Shown here: positions 35,442-43,141 of the stretch, piece after piece
How the letters are laid out: the number at the start of each line of letters is the position of its first letter
Position numbering within the stretch: position 1 is the stretch's first letter
DNA from: Pseudomonadota bacterium
GTDB taxonomy: Bacteria > Pseudomonadota > Alphaproteobacteria > Rhodospirillales > Magnetospirillaceae
DNA: 64,000 nucleotides
Assembly (NCBI GenBank): GCA_021793155.1
Contig: JAJYTF010000018.1
Coordinates: 33,877-97,876, forward strand
Reading direction: 5' to 3'
Notes under the pieces: model-generated
Database searches by the model: none
What the model saw: only the letters and a program-made list of their open reading frames with translations
What the model was told of the DNA's origin: nothing
Program-made: the position numbers and the translations under genes

Positions 35442-36296
35442 ATGTTTCGCCCGGACGACTTCGACTTTCTCGCCCGCCTGCTCAAGGAGCGCTCAGGCCT
35501 GGTGATTACGCCCGACAAGGCCTATCTGCTGGAAAGCCGCTTGATGCCATTGGCGCGCCAGCGCAACCTCAAAGGTATTGAAGACATCATCGCCAGGATG
35601 CGCAATCGGGACGAGGCCCTGGCGCGCGACGTCACCGAGGCGATGACCACCAACGAATCGTTCTTTTTCCGCGACGGCAAGCCATTCGAGCAGTTCCGCC
35701 AGACCGTTCTTCCGCAGATGTTGTCGTCACGGAACCCGAAGAGATCCATTCGTATCTGGTCGGCGGCCTGCTCCAGCGGCCAGGAAGCCTATTCGCTAGC
35801 CATGATCCTCCGGGAGGAGGCGGCAAAACTTGCCGGCTGGCAGATCGAGATCATGGCGACCGACATTTCCATCGAGATGCTGGAAAAGGCGAAGGCCGGC
35901 CTCTACTCGCAGTTCGAGGTGCAACGCGGCCTTCCGATCCAGATGCTGGTGAAATATTTTAAGAAGAAGGACGAAAGCTGGCAGATCGATTCATCGCTGC
36001 GCGCCATGGTCCAGTTTCGCGAATACAACTTGCTGCACGACCTGCGCGGCCTGGGCCAGTTCGACATCGTCTTCTGCCGCAATGTCCTGATCTATTTTGA
36101 CCAGCCGACCAAGGCGCGGGTGCTCGACAGCATTTCCAGGTCGTTGCCGGAAGACGGCGTCCTGTTCCTGGGCGGCGCGGAAACGGTGCTCGGCATCTCG
36201 GAACGCTTCAAGCCGATGCCCAACCAGCGGGGCATCTATTGCGTCAACGGTGGATCGGCCACCACGCCGACCTTTCCCGTCAAGATCAGCGGCTGA
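35442..36296 (+). CDS. cheR: Chemotaxis protein methyltransferase CheR
   Basis: A 284-aa SAM-dependent methyltransferase acting on receptor glutamates. The N-terminal helical domain recognises receptors (VTEAMTTNESFFFRD), and the SAM-binding domain shows IWSAACSSGQEAYSLAM, ATDIS and FCRNVLIYFD. The ATG at 35442 follows the cheB stop directly. It is the last gene of the chemotaxis operon; the next gene converges on it. Confidence 0.93.
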   Translation: MFRPDDFDFLARLLKERSGLVITPDKAYLLESRLMPLARQRNLKGIEDIIARMRNRDEALARDVTEAMTTNESFFFRDGKPFEQFRQTVLPQMLSSRNPKRSIRIWSAACSSGQEAYSLAMILREEAAKLAGWQIEIMATDISIEMLEKAKAGLYSQFEVQRGLPIQMLVKYFKKKDESWQIDSSLRAMVQFREYNLLHDLRGLGQFDIVFCRNVLIYFDQPTKARVLDSISRSLPEDGVLFLGGAETVLGISERFKPMPNQRGIYCVNGGSATTPTFPVKISG

Positions 36297-36315
36297 GGAA
36301 GGCCTGGGCGCCCGC

Positions 36316-36642
36316 CTACCGGCCGCCGCGCAGCAATTCCATCGGCAGATGGGTGGCTTGGCTGATGGCCGCTACCACCGAGCGGGTCATGATGTCGACC
36401 GCGACCAGCCGGGCCTTCACCACGGCGATGTCCGCATCGAGAATGAGCGAGGCGGCCGCAGCGACGGCGTCGATGCTCGCATTCAGATCCTCGCCCGTAA
36501 GATTCGAGGGTGAGATCGAACCTCCGGCTGTCGCGCCACGGCTGGTGGCCGGTTGCGCAGCACGGACCGTCTCGCGCGGTTGTTGCCTGTTCAGATAAAT
36601 GAGGTCGGCCGTCGCCGGCTGGGTCTGGGGGGATATGGGCAT
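36316..36642 (-). CDS. Small protein resembling only the flagellin C-terminal domain
   Basis: A 108-aa protein. Residues about 55-105 (AAAASLILDADIAVVKARLV through ATHLPMELL) align with the end of the neighbouring flagellin (AAASVIMDADVASVKAALSA through AAQLPQELL). The N-terminal half is unrelated to the flagellin N-terminus and looks unstructured. GGAG before the ATG at 36642 supports translation, and the frame is intact. It lies downstream of the flagellin gene on the same strand, beyond a terminator. It may be a decaying partial copy of flagellin or a small protein that caps, regulates or binds flagellin chaperones; neither is shown. Confidence 0.6.
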   Translation of the reverse strand: MPISPQTQPATADLIYLNRQQPRETVRAAQPATSRGATAGGSISPSNLTGEDLNASIDAVAAAASLILDADIAVVKARLVAVDIMTRSVVAAISQATHLPMELLRGGR

Positions 36643-36730
36643 AATGCGCTCCTCTGGATCAGTGCGAGGCGGCTCGTCGTGGGCCGCACGGCTCCGCAAA
36701 ACCAAACGCTCTTATGCCTTAAACGATTAG

Positions 36731-36766
36731 AACAAAGAAAACTGGCGGCGCCAATGCGACCGCCAG
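36731..36766 (-). terminator. Rho-independent terminator of the flagellin gene
   Basis: On the minus strand CTGGCGG and CCGCCAG form a 7-bp stem followed by TTTTCTTTGTT. It lies about 100 bases after the flagellin stop, a classic intrinsic terminator. Confidence 0.75.
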
Positions 36767-36863
36767 CCAGTATACCGATGTCCCTGCCGGGCGACGCGCA
36801 AGCGATGTGCGCGCCGCCCGGGCGAGGCTACGTAGCTGTATGCCCGAAGTCTACGTGGCCTCA

Positions 36864-37715
36864 TCAGGACTGCAATAGCTTCAACAGCTCTTGCGGCAGC
36901 TGGGCTGCCTGGGTCAGAGCCGCCACCGAGGCCTGGGTCTTGACGTCGTTGGCCGACAGCGCCGCCTTCACCGAGGCGACGTCGGCGTCCATGATGACCG
37001 AGGCCGCCGCCGAGATGTTCTGGACGTTGGTGGCGATGTCCTGGCCGCTGAAATTGAACTGCGACTCATAGGCGCCGACCAGGGCGCGATCCTTGGTGAT
37101 CGTATTGATCGCCGAGCTTACCGCATCGATGGCATGCAGTGCGGCGGAAGCGGTCGCCACCGTCGATCCGGTCTTGCCCAGCAAGGTGTTGGCGCCGGCC
37201 GTCGCGGTGCCGCCAACCGAAATGGTCGCCAGCGAGACGGTGATGAAATTGGTGCTTTGCGTACCGATCAGGAATTTGACGTTGCTGAGGAACGACCCGC
37301 TCAACAGCGACTGCCCGGCATAGGTGGTGCTGTCGACGATGCTGCTGATCTCGTTCTTCAGCTGCTGGTATTCCGTGTTGATGTCTTGGCTGCGCTGGGT
37401 GTTGGTCACCTGGCCGGATGCGGCCTCGGTGGCCAGTGCCATCATGCGCTGCAGCACATTGCTGATCTGCGCCAGGGCGCCGTCGGTGCTTTGCAGGATC
37501 GACTGGCCCTGGGAAATGTTCACCGCGTCCTGCTGGAAGACCGTGACATTGGCCTGGAGCTGGGTGCCGATGGCCAAGCCGGCGGCATCATCCGATGCCT
37601 GCACGATGCGCGAGCCGCTTGCCAGCTGCGCGATCTTGTTGGTCTCCTGCGAGGAATTCAAGTTCAGGTAATTCAGTGCGGCATTGGCCGCGTTGTTTGT
37701 CGAGATAACGGGCAT
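36864..37715 (-). CDS. Flagellin
   Basis: A 283-aa flagellar filament protein with conserved ends: N-terminal D0/D1 (STNNAANAALNYLNLNSSQ, LASGSRIVQASDDAAGLAIG, AVNISQGQSILQSTDGAL) and C-terminal D1/D0 (ISAAASVIMDADVASVKAAL, QLPQELLKLLQS). The hypervariable middle is short, as in many alphaproteobacteria. GGAGGT precedes the ATG at 37715. A full-consensus sigma-54 promoter lies 70-85 bases upstream and a terminator downstream, so it is a monocistronic late flagellar gene. A second flagellin ends at the right window edge. Confidence 0.93.
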   Translation of the reverse strand: MPVISTNNAANAALNYLNLNSSQETNKIAQLASGSRIVQASDDAAGLAIGTQLQANVTVFQQDAVNISQGQSILQSTDGALAQISNVLQRMMALATEAASGQVTNTQRSQDINTEYQQLKNEISSIVDSTTYAGQSLLSGSFLSNVKFLIGTQSTNFITVSLATISVGGTATAGANTLLGKTGSTVATASAALHAIDAVSSAINTITKDRALVGAYESQFNFSGQDIATNVQNISAAASVIMDADVASVKAALSANDVKTQASVAALTQAAQLPQELLKLLQS

Positions 37716-37783
37716 ACTGACCTCCTGTGCCACACTGACTTGCTCGTCGCAAGGTTGAAATGTGGTTTTCAGGTCAATTGAAA

Positions 37784-37800
37784 AGCAAGGCCCGTGCCAA
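37784..37800 (-). promoter_or_regulatory. Sigma-54 promoter of the flagellin gene
   Basis: On the minus strand TTGGCACGGGCCTTGCT matches the RpoN consensus at every defined position, with GG and GC at the correct 12-base offset. It lies 69-85 bases upstream of the flagellin start, leaving a leader of about 55-60 bases. The likely activator is FlbD, encoded in this window. Confidence 0.88.
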
Positions 37801-37946
37801 ACTCATAACACGTTGTTTTGCAACGCTATTTGGTATTCAGGGGGATGAGGGATAGGGGGCGGTAGAGGAAATTTTCGGCCCTTGCGGCGTGGCACGGTAA
37901 GCAAAACTTGCCGGGCGGAAGGGGCGGGGATCGCCGCTAAGAGATT

Positions 37947-38519
37947 CTAAACGAAGGCCTTTTCGACGGCATCGCAGAGCATGTGGCCGAGGAAGATGTG
38001 CATTTCCTGAATGCGCGCCGTGGTGGTAGAGGGAACGACGACCAGCGGGTCGGCCAGTCCGACCATGGCGCCCCCGTCGCGGCCGGCAAGGCCGGCGGCC
38101 ACGGCGCCCATCCGCCTGGCGGCTTCGAGCGCGCGCAGGACATTGGGGCTTTTCCCCGATGTGCTGATGCCGATCACCACATCCCCCGGCCGGGCCAGGG
38201 CCTCGACCTGCCGCGAAAACACCTCTTCAAAGGAATAGTCGTTGGCTGCGGCGGTCAGCAGCGAGGTATCGGTGGTCAGCGCAATGGCGGGCAGGGCCCG
38301 GCGGTTGACTTTGTAGCGCACCACCAGTTCGGTGGCCAGGTGCTGGGCGTCGGCGGCGCTGCCGCCGTTGCCCATGAACAGGATCTTGCCGCCGGACCCC
38401 ACCGATTCCCGGCAAGTTGTGCATAGCCGCAGGAATGGCTGCTGGACGGCGTCGCGCAAGGAGCCGAGCACGCGGGTGTGCTCGGCGATTTCCGCATCGA
38501 AAAATGCTGTCAGATCCAT
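37947..38519 (-). CDS. gmhA: Phosphoheptose isomerase
   Basis: A 190-aa SIS-domain sugar isomerase converting sedoheptulose 7-phosphate to D-glycero-D-manno-heptose 7-phosphate for lipopolysaccharide. It has the substrate loop [36 protein letters not shown] and the SIS signature [15 protein letters not shown], with the late His in [11 protein letters not shown]. These fit true GmhA better than the related gene at 54767. The start is the ATG at 38519; a longer frame is not supported. It lies downstream of ctrA on the same strand. Confidence 0.85.
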   Translation of the reverse strand: MDLTAFFDAEIAEHTRVLGSLRDAVQQPFLRLCTTCRESVGSGGKILFMGNGGSAADAQHLATELVVRYKVNRRALPAIALTTDTSLLTAAANDYSFEEVFSRQVEALARPGDVVIGISTSGKSPNVLRALEAARRMGAVAAGLAGRDGGAMVGLADPLVVVPSTTTARIQEMHIFLGHMLCDAVEKAFV

Positions 38520-38556
38520 GCTTGCGCGCTCCAGGCCGGCAGGCTGTTTCCAATAT

Positions 38557-39285
38557 CTACAAGGCCCGGGGCGCGTCGCCCTCGGCGGATAGGCGGGGGG
38601 CCGGGCGTTCTTCCGGGTCGCGCAGCACATAGCCGCGGCCCCAGACCGTCTCGATATAGCTGGTCCCGCCGATGGCGTTGGCCATCTTCTTTCTGAGCTT
38701 GCAGATGAAGACGTCGATGATCTTCAGCTCAGGCTCATCGATGCCGCCGTAGAGATGGTTGAGGAACTGTTCCTTGGTCAGCGTCTGGCCCTTGCGCAAG
38801 GACAACAGCTCGAGAATGCCGTACTCCTTGCCGGTCAGGTGCAGGGGCTCGCCGTCCACTTCGACCGTGCGCTTGTCGAGGTTGACGGTCAGGCGTCCGG
38901 TGCGGATGACCGACTCCGAATGTCCCTTGGATCGGCGCACGATCGCCTGGATGCGGGCGACCAGTTCCGCCCTGTCGAACGGCTTGGTCAGGTAGTCGTC
39001 CGCTCCGAAGCCAAGGCCTTTGACCTTCTTGTCTGACTCGGACAGCCCCGACAGGATCAGCACCGGGGTTTCCACACGCGAGGCACGCAAGCGGCGCAGC
39101 ACCTCGTAGCCGTCCATGTCAGGCAGGATCAGGTCGAGCAGTATGATGTCGTAATCATAAAGCTTCCCGATCTCCAGCCCATCCTCGCCCATGCTGGTGG
39201 CGTCCACCACCATCCCCTCGGCACGGAGCGCCAGCTCCAGGCTCTTCGAGGTCATCGGGTCGTCTTCGACGATCAATACGCGCAT
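38557..39285 (-). CDS. ctrA: Cell-cycle response regulator CtrA
   Basis: A 242-aa OmpR-type regulator. The receiver starts [20 protein letters not shown], with the phosphoacceptor Asp in [17 protein letters not shown] and Lys in [20 protein letters not shown]. The winged-helix DNA-binding domain has [18 protein letters not shown] and [18 protein letters not shown], near-invariant in CtrA. The ATG at 39285 is the family start. It controls motility and, in many species, the cell cycle. A CtrA-like box sits in the shared upstream region with fliI, consistent with autoregulation and direct control of fliI. Confidence 0.93.
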   Translation of the reverse strand: MRVLIVEDDPMTSKSLELALRAEGMVVDATSMGEDGLEIGKLYDYDIILLDLILPDMDGYEVLRRLRASRVETPVLILSGLSESDKKVKGLGFGADDYLTKPFDRAELVARIQAIVRRSKGHSESVIRTGRLTVNLDKRTVEVDGEPLHLTGKEYGILELLSLRKGQTLTKEQFLNHLYGGIDEPELKIIDVFICKLRKKMANAIGGTSYIETVWGRGYVLRDPEERPAPRLSAEGDAPRAL

Positions 39286-39387
39286 CCCGCGGTTCCCGGT
39301 GTCTATTGATGACGTGGTAACCATAAGGGGGTAATCTCGCCCGGCGCAAGGAAACAGGCCACTTTGCCAGGTCGCGATTCGGTATAG

Positions 39388-39402
39388 TTTACCAAGCTTT
39401 AA
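39388..39402 (+). promoter_or_regulatory. CtrA-like box between ctrA and fliI
   Basis: TTTA-CCAAGCT-TTAA differs from the TTAA-N7-TTAA CtrA consensus at one base. It lies 72-86 bases before fliI. Placed as a -35-overlapping site, a weak -10 (TACGAG) would follow at about 17-18 bases. The fliX promoter contains the same arrangement, which strengthens the call. Confidence 0.55.
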
Positions 39403-39473
39403 TGCCAGGACGCTAGCCTGTACGAGGGTTATAAGGGCCAGTTATTTCCTGACAAACGCCAAAAGAGACGCGC

Positions 39474-40796
39474 ATGGCCTTTCTCGTCAAGTCCTTGATC
39501 AGTGACCTGGAACGGCTTCCTGCCATTCGGCTGTTCGGCCGCGTCGAAGGCGTGCAGGGACTGTTGGTGGAAGCCGGAGGCTTGAGCCGCAGCCTGTCGG
39601 TGGGCGACCGGTGCCAGATCGTGGCCCGCGATCGCCGCATCGTTTGCGAGGCGGTGGGCTTTCGGCAGGGCCGGGCGCTGCTCATGCCGTTTTCCTCGCT
39701 CGACGGCGTTGGCCTTGGCTGCCGGGTCGAGGTGGTCGACGCCAATCCCGTGCTTCATCCCCACCCGGGCTGGCTCGGGCGAGTCATCAACGCCATGGGC
39801 GAGCCGGTGGACGGCAAGGGTCCGCTGCCGGTCGGCGACGCCCCTTATCTGGTACGCAACAAACCGCCCTCGGCCCATTCGCGGCAGCGGGTGGCCGGAA
39901 AGCTGGATTTGGGCGTGCGGGCGATGAACGCCTTTCTCACCACCTGCCGCGGCCAGCGCATGGGCATTTTTGCCGGCTCCGGCATCGGCAAGTCCTCGCT
40001 GCTGTCCATGATGGCCAGGCACACGGCGGCCGACGTCTCGGTGATCGGCCTGATCGGCGAGCGCGGGCGCGAAGCTCGCGAATTCATCGAGGACGACCTG
40101 GGGGAGGACGGCCTGGCGCGCAGCGTCGTGGTGGTCGCCACCTCGGACGAGTCGGCGCTGCTTCGCCGCCAGGCGGCCTATGTGACGATGACCGTCGCCG
40201 AATATTTCCGCGATCTGCAGCGGGATGTGCTGTGCCTGATGGACAGCGTGACCCGGTTCGCCATGGCGCAGCGCGAGATCAGTCTGTCGGTGGGTGAGCC
40301 GCCGGCCAGCAAAGGCTATACGCCGACCGTATTTGCCGAGCTGCCCCGGCTTCTGGAGCGGGCCGGCCCGGGTGCGCCGGGCCAGGGTTCGATCACCGGC
40401 CTGTTCACCGTCCTGGTGGATGGCGACGACCACAACGAACCCATCGCCGACGCCGTGCGCGGTATCCTCGATGGCCATGTCGTTCTTGATCGCGCCATCG
40501 CCGAACGCGGCCGCTACCCGGCGATCAACATGTTGCGCAGCGTCTCGCGCACTATGCCGGGCTGCAATTCGCGAGAGGAGAATGACCTGGTCGGGCGGGC
40601 CCGGCGCCTGCTGGCACTGTATGACGACATGGCGGAATTGATCCGCCTTGGCGCTTACCGGCGCGGCAGCGACGCGGCGGTCGACGAGGCCATCCATTAT
40701 TATCCGGCCATCGAGGAATTCCTGGCGCAGCGCAAGGACGAGCCGACGGACCTGGCGACGGGATACGCCATGCTCGCCCAGATCTTCGGCCAGTAA
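39474..40796 (+). CDS. fliI: Flagellum-specific ATPase FliI
   Basis: A 440-aa hexameric ATPase of the flagellar type III export apparatus. It has Walker [14 protein letters not shown], Walker [18 protein letters not shown], the catalytic [10 protein letters not shown], and [24 protein letters not shown], a stretch typical of FliI. The N-terminal domain that binds FliH is complete. FliJ follows closely, and ctrA is divergent upstream. Confidence 0.93.
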   Translation: MAFLVKSLISDLERLPAIRLFGRVEGVQGLLVEAGGLSRSLSVGDRCQIVARDRRIVCEAVGFRQGRALLMPFSSLDGVGLGCRVEVVDANPVLHPHPGWLGRVINAMGEPVDGKGPLPVGDAPYLVRNKPPSAHSRQRVAGKLDLGVRAMNAFLTTCRGQRMGIFAGSGIGKSSLLSMMARHTAADVSVIGLIGERGREAREFIEDDLGEDGLARSVVVVATSDESALLRRQAAYVTMTVAEYFRDLQRDVLCLMDSVTRFAMAQREISLSVGEPPASKGYTPTVFAELPRLLERAGPGAPGQGSITGLFTVLVDGDDHNEPIADAVRGILDGHVVLDRAIAERGRYPAINMLRSVSRTMPGCNSREENDLVGRARRLLALYDDMAELIRLGAYRRGSDAAVDEAIHYYPAIEEFLAQRKDEPTDLATGYAMLAQIFGQ

Positions 40797-40812
40797 CCGG
40801 GACGCGGGGGCG

Positions 40813-41250
40813 TTGTCGCGCAAGGCTAAGGACCTCGACTCCCTGCTTCGGCTGCGCAGCTGGGCGGTGGACGAGCGGCGCCGCGAACTGGGCATCCTGT
40901 TGAGCCGCGAGGAAGACCTGATCCGCGAGGGCGAGGAACTGGCCCGGCAACTGGTCCGTGAACAGCAGGTGGCGGCGGCCGATCCCACCCAGGCGGGCCT
41001 TACCTACGCGGCCTTCGCCGAGGATCACCGGCGCCGGCGCGAGCAACTGGCCCGGCTGGTCGCCGAATTGCGCGTCGAAATCGAAGCGGCGCGCGAGCGG
41101 CTGGCCGACGCCTACCGGCAGCTGAAAGTGCTCGAGGAAGTCCAGAAGGAGCGACTGCGCCAGGAACGCATCGACGAGGCGCGCCGCGAACAGGCGATCT
41201 TCGACGAAATCGGCCAGACGCAGCACCGGATGCGCAATCGGCCCAACTGA
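40813..41250 (+). CDS. fliJ: Flagellar export stalk protein FliJ
   Basis: A 145-aa, almost fully coiled-coil protein rich in Arg and Glu, with a family-like start LLRLRSWAVDERRRELG. FliJ is the central stalk inserted into the FliI ring. Location 16 bases after fliI is the usual one. The TTG at 40813 is the only start that keeps the N-terminal helix intact, and no strong ribosome binding site was seen. It converges on the J-domain/SH3 gene with five bases between. Confidence 0.8.
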   Translation: MSRKAKDLDSLLRLRSWAVDERRRELGILLSREEDLIREGEELARQLVREQQVAAADPTQAGLTYAAFAEDHRRRREQLARLVAELRVEIEAARERLADAYRQLKVLEEVQKERLRQERIDEARREQAIFDEIGQTQHRMRNRPN

Positions 41251-41255
41251 GTGGC

Positions 41256-42761
41256 TCAGTTATCCAGGAAGCTTTCCAGTGGCAGCGGCCGCGACTGGCC
41301 GGGGTTGTCGCCGATCGGCGGAATGACCAGGGAAAACCCGTCTTTGCCGCGGTCCTGCAAGTCGGCCGGGAAGACCTGGGCCGTCGGGACGATGAAGCTC
41401 CGCATATTCTCCAGGAAAATACCGCAGGCCCGGCTGTAGTCGTGGCCGGTGGCAAACACGGCGCGGAAGGTCCCGTCGGGGATGGCGCTCATCACCACCT
41501 CGGCGCCCCGGGCTACATAGAACGCCAGCAGGGTCCGGCCGTTGGGCGTCTTCAAGCGGACCACCACGTCCTGGCCCGAGGCATTGCGCACCGACAGCCG
41601 GTGGTCACCACCGGTGCGGCGCATCAGGACGTCGCCGTTTCTTGGCGGCTCGCCCCTCTGGTCCGAGCACCAGCGGCTTTTCGGCCCGTTCCCCGATCCG
41701 GCGAACAGGAACCGTGACGGCACGTAGCCGGTGACGCCGTTGGCGGTGAGAACCCGGGCCCATTCGCCACCCGACACGGAATCCACCACCTGGACGGTGG
41801 CGAAGCGGTCGAGCAGCGCCACCACCGGTTCGCCGGCATCGGGACCTTGACGCAATTTCAGCATTTCCACGGCAACGTGGCGTATCTCACCGGCCTGGGC
41901 GGGATGGACGGTGATCATCGCGGTGGCGCTGTCGGTCTGGCTGCGCAACAGCAATGCGCTCACAGTGACCATCGCGGCGACGGCAAGGGCGCCCAGCGGC
42001 AGAGCCTGCATCACCGAGGCATAATTCCACCGCTTCCAACGGTTCTTCAGCCGTCGGACTGCTGTGCCTTTGCCGCCGGCTGCGCGGATGACAACGGTGA
42101 GGCGGGATCTTTCCTCTTCGCCGTCGGCGAATCCCTGCGCCTGTTCAGCCAGGGCGCGGGCGATGTCGTCGTCGCCGCGGGCGAGGAAGGCGCGAGCCTG
42201 GTGCAAAAGCACCCACAGATTGTCTGCCTTCGGCATTTCGCCGCCCCTCAGGTTCGTCCATAGGGCGCGCAACGTCCAGTACGGGCCTTTGACGCCCCAC
42301 CATCCGAGCATCCAGGTGGCGGTGCTGGCCAGAATGGCCGTGCGGTCGGCGCAATCCCGGCAAAAAATGCCGTGCACCGCGCTGCGGTGGGTCGCCAGAA
42401 GGAGGCTCTTGACCCGGTGGAAGACAATGTAGCGGGGTTGTGCCGTGACCTTTCCGCAGCGCGAACAGGCAAGCGGTTCGGGCGATGGGTCTTCCGGATC
42501 GATCAGCCCGAAGGGGGCCGGCAGTTGTGCCGTGGCATCGTAGCGGGCCCGTTCCTTCGGGTCGCGCAGGACGCGATAGGCTTCAACGACCCGTTGGAAA
42601 TCCTGGCTGGCCTCGTTCGACGGGTTATGGTCGGGATGCAGCAGCTTGGCCCTGTACCGATAGGCCGCCTTGATCTCGGCGGTATCCGCCAAGGGGCCGA
42701 TGCCCAATGCGGCGTAATGGCCCAACGGATCCGAGGGCGGATTGTTCAATGTTCCATGCAT
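41256..42761 (-). CDS. Multidomain protein: J-domain, zinc motif, membrane helix, SH3-like domain
   Basis: A 501-aa protein. A J-domain occupies residues 12-77 (YAALGIGPLADTAEIKAAYR, HPDHN with the HPD tripeptide, RVLRDPKERARYD). CSRCG (about 98) and FCRDC (about 134) form a CxxC pair likely to bind zinc. Short hydrophobic stretches and a clear membrane helix follow (about 253-272, LPLGALAVAAMVTVSALLL). After it, about 285-350 resembles a bacterial SH3 (VEMLKLRQGPDAGEPVVALL, WARVLTANGVTGYVPSRFLF). The C-terminal 130 residues are unassigned. The topology implies a cytosolic chaperone-recruiting part and a periplasmic SH3 part. It is not a known flagellar protein. Confidence 0.65.
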   Translation of the reverse strand: MHGTLNNPPSDPLGHYAALGIGPLADTAEIKAAYRYRAKLLHPDHNPSNEASQDFQRVVEAYRVLRDPKERARYDATAQLPAPFGLIDPEDPSPEPLACSRCGKVTAQPRYIVFHRVKSLLLATHRSAVHGIFCRDCADRTAILASTATWMLGWWGVKGPYWTLRALWTNLRGGEMPKADNLWVLLHQARAFLARGDDDIARALAEQAQGFADGEEERSRLTVVIRAAGGKGTAVRRLKNRWKRWNYASVMQALPLGALAVAAMVTVSALLLRSQTDSATAMITVHPAQAGEIRHVAVEMLKLRQGPDAGEPVVALLDRFATVQVVDSVSGGEWARVLTANGVTGYVPSRFLFAGSGNGPKSRWCSDQRGEPPRNGDVLMRRTGGDHRLSVRNASGQDVVVRLKTPNGRTLLAFYVARGAEVVMSAIPDGTFRAVFATGHDYSRACGIFLENMRSFIVPTAQVFPADLQDRGKDGFSLVIPPIGDNPGQSRPLPLESFLDN

Positions 42762-43018
42762 GGTTCCAGCCAGGCCCTACGATCACTACGGCCTCATCCC
42801 GGCCAATCTTCAAGCAATTCCTATGCCGTCGACGCCGGTCGCCCGGCGGGACGTCGAAAGGTAGGGGGACACCACGAATATCGTGATCCGGCCTTCGCCG
42901 GCAAGGCATGCCTTTGGATCTGGCCGGCAATTCCAAGGCCTGCGCTAAAATCTGACTCAGGTTGTGGCCAGCGGCCGTTAAGGCCGCAATGACGGTACGC
43001 AAGTGAACGGCATTGGGG
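42762..43018. other. Intergenic region upstream of the J-domain/SH3 gene
   Basis: Together with the adjoining 123-bp repeat this is a 376-base gap. It holds the probable promoter of the minus-strand J-domain gene and a 6-bp hairpin (GCGGCC-GTTAA-GGCCGC, 42971-42987). No gene-like frame is present, and nothing else stands out. Confidence 0.4.
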
Positions 43019-43141
43019 CTAGTGGTGAAAATCCGACGGATGGTACCGCCACCAGCCGTCGAATTTTCACCACAATTCAATTGGTTGGTGGGCCGCCTGA
43101 TCCAGGCGCTTGGGGACCAAGCGTCTGGGGCGGACCACTAG
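43019..43141. repeat. 123-bp palindromic repeat, copy 2
   Basis: Bounded by CTAGTGGT (43019-43026) and ACCACTAG (43134-43141). Inside, an 18-base arm (GTGGTGAAAATCCGACGG) pairs with CCGTCGAATTTTCACCAC with one mismatch. A second hairpin CGCTTGG-GGA-CCAAGCG lies near the right end. It is the gap-free partner of 15385-15507. The right end supplies the stop codon of the proline-rich FliK-like gene. Confidence 0.72.

Noticed and set aside
37898..37917. TGGCACGGTAAGC as a second sigma-54 promoter
   Set aside because: GG and GC are two bases too close for RpoN binding, and it points away from the flagellin gene.
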